Origin: Flavobacterium sp. UBA7663
Lineage (GTDB): Bacteria; Bacteroidota; Bacteroidia; Flavobacteriales; Flavobacteriaceae
NCBI RefSeq assembly: GCF_002483315.1
Contig: NZ_DLHR01000002.1
Coordinates: 1-17,156 of the forward strand
Direction: 5' to 3'
Length of the DNA: 17,156 bases
Position numbers and translations under genes: made by a program. Numbering within the stretch: the first letter of the stretch is position 1; the number at the start of each line of letters is the position of its first letter. Shown one piece after another: positions 8,545 to 14,675 of the stretch. The notes beneath the pieces are model-generated. The model saw nothing but the letters and a program-made list of their open reading frames with translations. It had not been told where the DNA came from and did not search any database.

Positions 8545-9963
8545 ATGATTAAAGTTTATTTAGATTGGAATGTTATGTCAGGAATGAAGAATAATTATTT
8601 TCCTGAATTGAGTAATCTAATTTTAAACAAGGATAAATTTTTACTAGTATATTCTACATCGCATATTGGGGATATTTTCGCAAGTATCAAAAATCATAGC
8701 GAAGAAGAACAAAGGTTAATTCGAGAAGATTTAGATTATATAACCCATTTAACCAATGACTTATGTTTGGTCAATAATTCAAAAGAAGTTACTTTAAGTA
8801 AATATGAACCAGGAGAATTACTGGATGATAGAATTAGAGAAGCACCGATGTTTCAAAATTTCAGCCTTGATAGTTTGTTTAGTTCCGTTGAAGAGAATGA
8901 TCCAATGTTTGGATTAGTAAATTCTATGAAAAATATGATTTCTTCAATACCATTAGACATTGCATTTAAAGAAGCTTTTGAAAACCCTGAAAGTGCAGCA
9001 ATGCTGAACAAAATGTTTCCAGGATTAAAAGAAGATCAAACAATGAATGGTTTCTTCAAAAGTTTTGGTCAAATGTTTCACAATATGAATGAAACAGAAG
9101 ACTACAAAGATTTAAGAAATATGGTTCAACAAATTGGAGTAAACAGTGGACATTTCAACGAAAATAAAAACCCTTTTGAAATTATTGATAATGCTTACAA
9201 GAAAACAGGAATAGACAATTTTAATGTTGATCAATATTTTGATAAAACTAAAAATGCTCCAGAATGGTTTAACGATATTACTAATGAGTATGTTAAGTTA
9301 GATTTGCATGGCTTCAAAGCTGACAAAGTAAAAGTCACTGACAAAGAGAAAAACACTTTTAAGAATACAACTGAAGATGCCTCTCATTCTGCATTTGCAT
9401 CAAGATGCGAATTTTATATTACCAATGACGACAAAAATTATCACAAAGCAAAAGCAGTATTTCAAAAACTAGGGATTTATACCATTGTTGTAAAGCCAAG
9501 GGAGTTCATTCAATATTATAACTTATTTCTTAGTGCAAAAAGTTTTGATGATCACTTTATAAGTATAAATGAAGAATTAAAAAGAATTGAAAATTTTCAA
9601 GAACAAAAATATGAAAGTGGAGAAAGTTTTGGCTGGGTAAATTATACAAATCAGTATTTTTTTAATTTCTTTAATAAAATTCTAATCCCAAATTCAGAGG
9701 TAAATGATGCTTTGTTTATTCTGGGAAAAGAAAATCCATCAAGGAGCTATATTATTAGTCAACGTGAAATTGAAGCAATGCTAAAGTTATTTGCAGATAA
9801 ATTAGGTTCAGATATAAATGGAAAATCATATTTTGAAGTAGGTGAAATAAATAGTAATGAAGATTGGTCAGGGCGAATTTGGGAAACTAGTATTGGTCAA
9901 ATTAATATCAAAAGGTTAAATGGTTGGTTTCAAATGTATTTTTATCCAATTGAGAAAAATTAA
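8545..9963 (+). CDS. PIN-like nuclease with a large internal insert
   Basis: This 472-residue protein opens like a PIN-domain RNase: the strand VYLDWNV with D7, then LLVYSTSHIGDI with H40 and D43. The other half of the PIN fold appears only near residues 277-320: EDASHSAFASRCEFYITNDD, with D278, H281 and D295/D296, then KAKAVFQKLGI. The roughly 230 residues between are helical, Met/Phe/Asn-rich and unlike any domain I know, and a further ~150 residues follow the fold. Single-domain PIN toxins (VapC) have about 130 residues. Position directly behind an ATPase and 20 bp before the third gene argues for one operon, with this protein as effector or as second nuclease. PIN-like is my reading of the acidic positions; metal binding and target are unknown. 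Confidence 0.65.
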   Translation: MIKVYLDWNVMSGMKNNYFPELSNLILNKDKFLLVYSTSHIGDIFASIKNHSEEEQRLIREDLDYITHLTNDLCLVNNSKEVTLSKYEPGELLDDRIREAPMFQNFSLDSLFSSVEENDPMFGLVNSMKNMISSIPLDIAFKEAFENPESAAMLNKMFPGLKEDQTMNGFFKSFGQMFHNMNETEDYKDLRNMVQQIGVNSGHFNENKNPFEIIDNAYKKTGIDNFNVDQYFDKTKNAPEWFNDITNEYVKLDLHGFKADKVKVTDKEKNTFKNTTEDASHSAFASRCEFYITNDDKNYHKAKAVFQKLGIYTIVVKPREFIQYYNLFLSAKSFDDHFISINEELKRIENFQEQKYESGESFGWVNYTNQYFFNFFNKILIPNSEVNDALFILGKENPSRSYIISQREIEAMLKLFADKLGSDINGKSYFEVGEINSNEDWSGRIWETSIGQINIKRLNGWFQMYFYPIEKN

Positions 9964-9983
9964 ATTAAATCGTAATTTCAAAA

Positions 9984-10628
9984 ATGAAACACACAATAAA
10001 ACTATTCTTAAAATTAGGTAGCGAGAAAAACATTCTTGATTTATTCGAAAATGGAACAATCTACATGAATACAATTGAATATTTCCGCAAAGTTGAAGAT
10101 GAAGAATTGCGAGGCGATAAATACGAAGGAGTTTCAAGAGTAATTAATTCTTTACCAGGCACTTTCAAAATACCAGGAATTGACAGAGAATTTAATTATA
10201 TCAAAGTCCATTTAAAAGAAAGCTACAAAGAAGTTTTGGGTAATATTTATTCTTTATATGCAATATCTTCAAAAGGTTTTCCTAATCCATTAGATTTTAA
10301 GTTTGATGAAGGAAATTTACGTTTTGGAACTCATGGAGTTTTGATTAAAAACCTACCTCTTTTTTTCAATAAAATAGAAAGTGAACTCAAAAAGAACAAT
10401 TTAAAATTCAGTCATGGTTTTGTTGATTACTATGATAAAGAAGAAGTTTCCAGAGAAATAACATTATTTGAAAAACCTCTTGAATTTGAACACCAAAAAG
10501 AATTCCGATTTTATGTAGAAAATGACAAAATTGAACCAATAAAAATTCAAATTGGTAGCATGAAAGATTATGCTGAAGTATTCAAAATAGAAGACCTTTT
10601 AGAATTGAAGTTAGAAATGAAAAAATAG
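9984..10628 (+). CDS. Third gene of the ATPase/PIN operon, unknown function (DUF2971-like look)
   Basis: This 214-residue cytoplasmic protein has the blocks GTIYMNTIEYFRKVEDEELRG followed by DKYEG, HGFVDYYDKEEVSREITLF, and EFEHQKEFRFYV near the end. I know this arrangement from scattered conserved hypothetical proteins. It loosely resembles DUF2971, which has a similar N-terminal block and a late K-E-F-R motif, but I would not assign it. It has no signal peptide or membrane segment. It starts 20 bp after the PIN-like gene and about 110 bp separate it from the next promoter, so it most likely belongs to the upstream operon. It could be a regulator, an immunity protein or a third effector. Confidence 0.6.
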   Translation: MKHTIKLFLKLGSEKNILDLFENGTIYMNTIEYFRKVEDEELRGDKYEGVSRVINSLPGTFKIPGIDREFNYIKVHLKESYKEVLGNIYSLYAISSKGFPNPLDFKFDEGNLRFGTHGVLIKNLPLFFNKIESELKKNNLKFSHGFVDYYDKEEVSREITLFEKPLEFEHQKEFRFYVENDKIEPIKIQIGSMKDYAEVFKIEDLLELKLEMKK

Positions 10629-10694
10629 TTTTTAAGTAACAAATAGTATTCTTACATTTGAAAAAATAAACTAAATAGTATATTAAATAATCAT

Positions 10695-10720
10695 AAAATA
10701 CACTTAAAAGTGTATTTTTG
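10695..10720 (+). promoter_or_regulatory. Promoter of the TAC module overlapped by a palindromic operator
   Basis: AAAATACACTT at 10695-10705 and its exact reverse complement at 10708-10718 form an 11-bp inverted repeat with a 2-bp centre. The right arm overlaps a perfect Bacteroidota -7 box, TATTTTTG (TAnnTTTG), at 10713-10720. A protein bound there would block the promoter, as expected for autoregulation by the Xre antitoxin encoded downstream. Transcription would begin near 10727, so the toxin must start downstream of that. Confidence 0.7.
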
Positions 10721-10739
10721 TTTGCAAACTAATAATAAA

Positions 10740-11261
10740 GTGAATATATTTGCTCTAGAAATATGGGATGATGAAGCTGCTAAATGCACTTTTTACACCG
10801 TAAAATATGATGATGCCGAGACAAATGAAACTGATTTATTCTTTGAAAAATATGATGCAATAGCAGAATATAAAGAAGCAAATCAAGAATTGTTGTCTTT
10901 TGTATTGTTATCAATTGGTAATGATCACGGAGCAATAGATGAATTATTCAATAGAGATGAAAACGAAGTTAAGGGATTACCTGTACAAGGTAAAAGAACA
11001 ATCGAAAATATTACTTACCACTTTCCAGAATTTCCATTAAGATTATACGCCTTAAAAATCACAAACAACATAGTTATACTTTTCAATGGAGGTATCAAAG
11101 ATGGTCCAACAAATCAAACAAGTTCATTGCATTTAGAATGGAGAGCAGCATGTGAATTCGCAAAACGAATTAATGAAGCTTTACAAGATGGAACAATAAT
11201 TGTAAATGAAAAACATAGAAAACTTACTAATTATGATGGTTCAGATGAAATCATCCTCTAA
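10740..11261 (+). CDS. RelE/HigB-like toxin of a toxin-antitoxin-chaperone module
   Basis: The frame is open from an ATG at 10710, but that ATG lies inside the operator and before the expected transcription start. The in-frame GTG at 10740 (NIFALEIWDDEAAKCTFY) is therefore the better start, giving 173 residues. The C-terminal half has a RelE-fold-like beta core (FPLRLYALKITNNIVILFNGG, then IKDG) followed by a helix (EWRAACEFAKRINEAL). HigB/RelE toxins are ribosome-dependent mRNA interferases, but this protein is longer than the classic ~100 residues, and the N-terminal 80 residues are of unknown role. The Xre gene begins 12 bp downstream and a SecB-like gene after that, an order seen in TAC systems. 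Activity is inferred from this order and the core strands. Confidence 0.68.
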   Translation: MNIFALEIWDDEAAKCTFYTVKYDDAETNETDLFFEKYDAIAEYKEANQELLSFVLLSIGNDHGAIDELFNRDENEVKGLPVQGKRTIENITYHFPEFPLRLYALKITNNIVILFNGGIKDGPTNQTSSLHLEWRAACEFAKRINEALQDGTIIVNEKHRKLTNYDGSDEIIL

Positions 11262-11273
11262 AAATCCAAAACA

Positions 11274-11666
11274 ATGAGAAGCAAAGTAGCACAAAGAATT
11301 TTAGCAGAAACACCGGAAGAAACAAAAATCTTCGCGAGATTATATGCTGATATCGTGGTTCGAGTAAATCAGTTGTTAAAAGCAAAAGGATTTAGCCAAA
11401 AAGATTTAGCAGATAAGCTAGAAAAAAGACCTTCCGAGGTTAACAAATGGTTGGTAGGAGAACATAACTTTACGTTACGTTCTTTAGCCAAACTTGAAGC
11501 AGAACTTGGGGAACCAATTATTAATGTTCCACAAAGAAAGCCAATGGGAACAACTGGATATGTAACACTCTATAGAAACAATACTATAAATACAGATGTA
11601 ACATATACCAGCGCATGGAAAAAATCAAAATCAAATAATAAAACAGCATTAGCAAATGTCAGCTAA
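11274..11666 (+). CDS. Xre-family antitoxin with C-terminal tail (chaperone-addiction candidate)
   Basis: This 130-residue protein has a Cro/CI-type helix-turn-helix at residues ~26-78: NQLLKAKGFSQKDLADKLEK, then RPSEVNKWLVGEHNFTLRS and LAKLEAELGEPI. After it follows a tail, residues ~88-130, with scattered aromatic and hydrophobic residues (GYVTLYRNN, VTYTSAW) and a Lys/Asn-rich end. In the TAC systems studied in Mycobacterium tuberculosis, such a tail (ChAD) keeps the antitoxin aggregation-prone unless SecB-like chaperone binds it. The chaperone gene here begins inside the last codons of this one, so translation is probably coupled. It should neutralise the toxin and repress the promoter at 10713. 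Confidence 0.8.
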   Translation: MRSKVAQRILAETPEETKIFARLYADIVVRVNQLLKAKGFSQKDLADKLEKRPSEVNKWLVGEHNFTLRSLAKLEAELGEPIINVPQRKPMGTTGYVTLYRNNTINTDVTYTSAWKKSKSNNKTALANVS

Positions 11667-12099
11667 TTTATTACAACCTGAAAAAATTGAAATTGTTGAT
11701 TTTAAGATCATAAAAGGACAAATTAATAGTCCATTCGATTTTGAGGAAGAAAAAGTTCAAGGTCACAATTTCAATGTAAACTTTGAATTGGGCTTTAATA
11801 TTCCAGATAAATTAATTAAAGCTGATTTTTCAGTAAATGTTGAAACCAAAAGTGAAAAACAAGATGGCGAAGAAGCAATCGGAGCGTTCAGTTTTGTTTA
11901 TGTTTTTCATGTGGATAATATTGAAGAATTAACCAAATTAGAAGAAGACAATACAGTTACAATAAGTCCTGCCTTAGGAAATGCTTTAGCTGCAATTACA
12001 TATTCAACATCAAGAGGAATATTAATGACACGTTTTCAAGGTACAGCTTTAAGTAATTTTATATTGCCAGTTATCAATCCAAATAAGTTGATAGAATAA
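11656..12099 (+). CDS. SecB-like chaperone of the TAC module
   Basis: This 147-residue protein has a SecB-like build: beta-strands with alternating hydrophobic residues (HNFNVNFELGFNIP, then AFSFVYVFHV), a helix NALAAITYSTSRGILMTRFQG at ~109-129 and the ending LSNFILPVINPNKLI, which corresponds to the position of the final LPPINF-like block in SecB. SecB is normally a housekeeping export chaperone of Proteobacteria; stand-alone SecB-like genes in other phyla are often part of TAC modules, where they protect the antitoxin. Overlap with the antitoxin gene is 11 bp. The alternative is a general chaperone, but the tight linkage argues for TAC. Confidence 0.72.
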   Translation: MSANLLQPEKIEIVDFKIIKGQINSPFDFEEEKVQGHNFNVNFELGFNIPDKLIKADFSVNVETKSEKQDGEEAIGAFSFVYVFHVDNIEELTKLEEDNTVTISPALGNALAAITYSTSRGILMTRFQGTALSNFILPVINPNKLIE

Positions 12100-12125
12100 T
12101 CTTTTATTCTTCAAAAAGTATATTT

Positions 12126-12162
12126 TGTCCCATTTATAGTAAATATTTGGGACATTTTTTTT
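12126..12162 (+). terminator. Rho-independent terminator after the TAC module
   Basis: TGTCCCA at 12126-12132 pairs with TGGGACA at 12148-12154 and is followed directly by eight T residues. The inner loop (ATTTA and AAAT) can extend the pairing. Only 17 bp separate it from the next gene, so that gene depends on read-through or on a promoter I cannot see. Confidence 0.85.
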
Positions 12163-12179
12163 AATCAAATAATTCGAAA

Positions 12180-12746
12180 ATGAAAAATTTTGAAAAGTTC
12201 GTAAAGCATATTGTTACCAAATGGAGAGATGAAGGTAAATTAATATTAGAGAGAGGTGGCTTGGGTGTTCCAATGCCAAATAGAACAGCTGGAGATTTTG
12301 CAGAAAAATTTATTATTAATAAAATTGGACAATTAACTCCAAAATATCAATCATTTTTGGCTTCCGGTAGTCAAACACCTGCCGATATCTATTCGATTGC
12401 AAGACGAGATGGATATTGGCACATCATGCTAATCCAAGTTAAAAGTTCAAAAGTCAAAGACAATATATATGAATTATCAGCTACAGAAATAAAACAATTT
12501 TCTGAACTTGCAAAGCTCATTAAATCTGAAATTTCAAATTGTGACATATTGGAAGATTATAAAAAGAAACCAATAATAATTACAACTGGTTATGCAGGTG
12601 TCTTGTCAATAGAAACGAATAAAACGTTACAACATCGTTTAACAAAAGCTAAAGCATATAAGTTATTCAAAATGAATGCAACTAATCTTGATTTTTCTAT
12701 AATTAATGGAAAACTCATTACTAGTCATAAATTAGGCTTAAAGTAA
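12180..12746 (+). CDS. PD-(D/E)XK-type nuclease candidate
   Basis: This 188-residue protein shows the spacing of a small restriction-like or Holliday-junction-resolvase-like nuclease. The residues are E42 in the helix AGDFAEKFI, D69 in SGSQTPADI and the strand IMLIQVKSS with Q86-x-K88, a known variant of (D/E)xK. The rest is mixed alpha/beta. There is no visible DNA-specificity domain, methyltransferase or helicase beside it, so it is either a nuclease working alone or an element gene for recombination. It lies just after the TAC terminator and just before the hairpin array; an action on the hairpins is conceivable but unsupported. I judge fold and motif fairly likely, the target unknown. Confidence 0.6.
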   Translation: MKNFEKFVKHIVTKWRDEGKLILERGGLGVPMPNRTAGDFAEKFIINKIGQLTPKYQSFLASGSQTPADIYSIARRDGYWHIMLIQVKSSKVKDNIYELSATEIKQFSELAKLIKSEISNCDILEDYKKKPIIITTGYAGVLSIETNKTLQHRLTKAKAYKLFKMNATNLDFSIINGKLITSHKLGLK

Positions 12747-12865
12747 ATTATCTCATTCATCTGCACAAAAATCGCTCCTAGTCCAAGTATTCCTAGCATC
12801 AATTCTTTGTTTGCTTCATTTCGCTAATTTCATTTTTAATAGCGAGAACGTATTTTTTTCGTTTA

Positions 12866-12900
12866 GTGGTAAATTGACGTTTTAGGTTTTCAGTTGCCAC
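12866..12900. repeat. Hairpin A of the array
   Basis: GTGGTAAATTG from 12866 pairs with CAGTTGCCAC at 12891-12900, with G-U pairs and one bulged A; the loop has about 14 nt. Just before it, TCGCTA at 12821-12826 and TAGCGA at 12840-12845 form a smaller stem. Confidence 0.5.
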
Positions 12901-12916
12901 TCCTTCCCAACGCTCC

Positions 12917-12988
12917 AAAAAAAATTACTGTCATGGTTATTGGTGCAATAACACGTACGCTTCGCAACTCATGCCAGTAATTTTTTTT
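12917..12988. repeat. Hairpin B of the array
   Basis: AAAAAAAATTACTG at 12917-12930 is exactly complementary to 12975-12988, and CATG/CATG extends the stem beyond one mismatch. Inside, GTTATTG at 12936-12942 and CAATAAC at 12946-12952 form a second perfect 7-bp hairpin with a GTG loop, so the whole is branched. Confidence 0.75.
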
Positions 12989-12993
12989 CCAAA

Positions 12994-13088
12994 GCTTCTT
13001 TACATAATGTGGCATTATAGTGCATAAAGAACTATCCTGCTACTAATCAAAATCTCGGATGCACTATAATAACATTATGTAAAAAAGC
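12994..13088. repeat. Hairpin C of the array
   Basis: Three paired blocks follow one another: GCTT/AAGC (12994-12997 with 13085-13088), TTTACATAATGT with 13072-13083, and ATTATAGTGCAT (13014-13025) with 13059-13070. They are separated by a 1x1 mismatch and a 3x1 internal loop, giving 28 bp in all around a 33-nt loop. Confidence 0.8.
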
Positions 13089-13108
13089 CGCTCACCCAAC
13101 GCGCTTGC

Positions 13109-13184
13109 CAGTGGCTCCAGGACAACATTTTTTGCAGCTCCCATCGCATCACCCAGCTACAAAAAACACCGTCCTTCGCCACTG
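13109..13184. repeat. Hairpin D of the array
   Basis: Four paired blocks occur in order: CAGTGGC/GCCACTG, GGAC/GTCC, TTTTTTG/CAAAAAA and AGCT/AGCT. They are separated by internal loops of 4x3, 4x4 and 1x1 nt, and the terminal loop is 13140-13154. Both the order and the near-symmetry of the loops make chance pairing unlikely. Confidence 0.75.
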
Positions 13185-13207
13185 TCTTTAACAACGTTCG
13201 CCATTTC

Positions 13208-13302
13208 ATAGGAAGCATTACGTTTTTCATTGCATTTAAGAACGTTTACGGTAACTGTTTTATCAACTTTGTGGTTAAATAGGAAGTATTTGCATTGCTT
13301 TT
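13208..13302. repeat. Direct repeat in the array
   Basis: ATAGGAAGCATT (13208-13219) with CATTGCATTT (13228-13237) recurs as ATAGGAAGTATT (13279-13290) with CATTGCTTTT (13293-13302). The second copy has a shorter spacer and runs into hairpin E. Confidence 0.5.
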
Positions 13303-13372
13303 GTAAGTAATAAAATGGCTTTTAATTTTATTAAATTTGCCGATGGTAAAAGCCATTTTATTACCCACAAAA
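13299..13372. repeat. Hairpin E of the array, 18-bp perfect stem
   Basis: GTAATAAAATGGCTTTTA at 13307-13324 is exactly complementary to 13347-13364. Beyond a 2x2 internal loop, TTTTGT at 13299-13304 pairs with ACAAAA at 13367-13372. The loop is 22 nt. Confidence 0.85.
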
Positions 13373-13384
13373 CCAAAATTCCCA

Positions 13385-13577
13385 GTAAGACTATCATTTT
13401 TTATTTGCCAGAAACCCCACAGTTATTGCTCCAGCGAAAAAGCTGATGCCATAACGTTTTTTAAGATAATCTGCTGCATACTGAACACTGCGATTGTCAA
13501 CTGAATTTCAGGCATCAGCTTTTCCACTAAAGCAATCAGAAACATCCCAGTAAGCAAATAAAAAATGATACCCTTAC
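13385..13577. repeat. Nested hairpin F of the array
   Basis: The outer stem joins GTAAG and ATCATTTTTTATTTGC (13385-13408) with GCAAATAAAAAATGAT and CTTAC (13554-13577), with a 3x3 internal loop. An inner stem pairs TTGCT (13426-13430) with AGCAA (13531-13535), and AAAAGCTGATGCC, ending at 13450, with 13511-13523. The apical part (13451-13510) shares a core with hairpin G. Confidence 0.8.
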
Positions 13578-13619
13578 TTGCGCTACTGCCACATCGCACT
13601 CGTTAGTATGATGCATTGT

Positions 13620-13707
13620 TTTTTGAAGATGCTTCACATTTTCATAAGACATTTTTCTGCTAACTGAACACTGAGACTGCCAACTGACTTTCAGGCATCC
13701 TCAAAAA
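13620..13707. repeat. Hairpin G of the array
   Basis: TTTTTGA and GATGC (13620-13632, one mismatch between) pair with GCATC and TCAAAAA (13695-13707). The 62-nt loop carries the core also found in hairpin F, with ACTGAACACTG, CAACTGA and TTTCAGGCATC in the same order. Confidence 0.75.
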
Positions 13708-13719
13708 TCAAAACCAAAA

Positions 13720-13810
13720 GAAAGAGTATCAAATTCTTTGGCCGGATGAATAGCTTTTTTTATTTTATGACTTGGTTAATTCATCCATCCAAAGAATTTG
13801 ATACCCTTTC
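13720..13810. repeat. Hairpin H of the array, 29 bp in three blocks
   Basis: GAAAG, GTATCAAATTCTTTGG (13726-13741) and GGATGAAT (13744-13751) pair with ATTCATCC (13779-13786), 13789-13804 and CTTTC (13806-13810). A 1x1 and a 2x2 internal loop separate the blocks. The loop is 27 nt and T-rich. Confidence 0.85.
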
Positions 13811-13824
13811 CGAAGACGTCTATT

Positions 13825-13888
13825 TTTCAAATCAAAACTCATTCCTTCAAATAAAATCCGATTATACGATGTCGTTTAGAATTTGAAA
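13825..13888. repeat. Hairpin I of the array (short stem)
   Basis: TTTCAAAT at 13825-13832 pairs with ATTTGAAA at 13881-13888. At 8 bp with a 48-nt spacer this is the weakest member and could be accidental in AT-rich DNA. Confidence 0.35.
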
Positions 13889-13930
13889 TCAAAACAAAAA
13901 ATAAAAAAAAGAGAGCAAAGATAAGTTCCA

Positions 13931-14082
13931 GGTATTCAAAAAAGCAAGTTCAAGCCCTTCGGGTTTCAGAAAAAATCTCCACCCAAAAAGTTTCAAAATA
14001 CATTTCACTTCCGATTAGACGCTGCCGATTTCAATCACGTATCGGGTAGTATTTTTTCTGAAAAACTTGCTTTTTTGAAACC
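13931..14082. repeat. Hairpin J of the array, branched
   Basis: GGT and TTCAAAAAAGCAAGTT (13935-13950) pair with 14064-14079 and ACC. Further in, CAGAAAAAAT (13967-13976) pairs with ATTTTTTCTG (14051-14060) and ACCC with GGGT. Between the two left-hand blocks sits a small hairpin, CCC-TTC-GGG, which can also be read as a C(UUCG)G tetraloop. Confidence 0.8.
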
Positions 14083-14223
14083 TTCCACTTGGACGAATGG
14101 CTTTCTTTTTTTCTTTTTTTTCTTTTGAAAAATTTTAATGGGCGGAGCGTAGCGAGGCACATCTGCATTCATCAGAAACTCAACAGGAAATTAGAAGAAA
14201 ACCTAATTTTTAAATCCGAAGCC

Positions 14224-14646
14224 ATGATGAATTTTATCGTTAAAACCCACAAGAAGGACACAATTTACAACAAACCGCACTTTTTTGTTTTAAACAAAGG
14301 AATGAATAGCGGAAAACCACAAAATGAGCCATTCACAAATAGCTTTGTAGTAATCTTTGATAGTGAAGCTGACAGTGAAAATATTTTCTGGATTGCTTAT
14401 AGCTTGTGGAAATCCAAATTTTGGTATCAGCATTTAGTTGGCTCTGTGATTTCGTTTTTGCGTCTTCCTGATTTCAAAAGAGAGTTTTTTCCAAAATCTA
14501 AGCTTTTAATGGAAGAGTACGAAGAACATTTGAAGCATGTTGCAGCTTTAAAACTTCTTGAACTAAAAGAAAAACAATTCAACGAAAACATCAATTTAAT
14601 CAACGATATGCGTAGAGTTATCGTGCATCGTTACAGTAATAGATAA
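14224..14646 (+). CDS. Conserved Bacteroidota mobile-element protein (possibly DUF6943)
   Basis: The 140-residue protein starts at the double ATG 14224/14227. The frame stays open upstream to 14089, but there it runs through a pyrimidine run and array sequence and does not look coding. It contains PHFFVLNKGMNSGKPQNEPF, then FVVIFDSEADSENIFWIAYSLW and HLVGSVISFLRLPDFKREFF. I remember this pattern from small proteins carried by Bacteroidota conjugative elements, annotated I believe as DUF6943; that number should be checked. No catalytic motif or membrane segment is clear, and a basic, helical C-terminus follows. A second small gene starts 29 bp downstream, and the two are probably one transcript. 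Confidence 0.7.
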   Translation: MMNFIVKTHKKDTIYNKPHFFVLNKGMNSGKPQNEPFTNSFVVIFDSEADSENIFWIAYSLWKSKFWYQHLVGSVISFLRLPDFKREFFPKSKLLMEEYEEHLKHVAALKLLELKEKQFNENINLINDMRRVIVHRYSNR

Positions 14647-14675
14647 TTTATTTTTTAATCTTTAAAATCAATTCT

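Larger units (their letters stand above)
12747..14223. other. Gene-free region with an array of long interrupted hairpins
   Basis: No convincing gene is seen on either strand over almost 1.5 kb. The region is instead filled with paired arms, ten of which are listed separately. Most stems have 16-28 bp and are split by small, often symmetrical internal loops, and most are separated by only 5-40 bases. Base composition is visibly richer in G and C than in the flanking genes. Purine and pyrimidine runs lie near its right end (13896-13915 and 14101-14125). It could be one large RNA, a DNA site that folds when single-stranded, or several palindromic elements side by side. Confidence 0.75.

Noticed and set aside
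9916..10137. Minus-strand open frame over the junction of the PIN-like and third genes
   Set aside because: It overlaps two well-supported genes and shows no protein features.
13385..13707. Retron or group II intron RNA
   Set aside because: No reverse transcriptase gene lies in the window, and no intron domain V or retron-type layout could be identified.
12747..14223. CRISPR array or integron attC cassettes
   Set aside because: The repeats are inverted and differ from one hairpin to the next, with no constant direct repeat and spacer length. No GTTRRRY/RYYYAAC ends, no cas genes and no integrase are present.
14089..14223. Upstream extension of the gene at 14224
   Set aside because: The frame there translates a pyrimidine run into Phe/Leu repeats and array sequence; homologous-looking sequence begins only at 14224.
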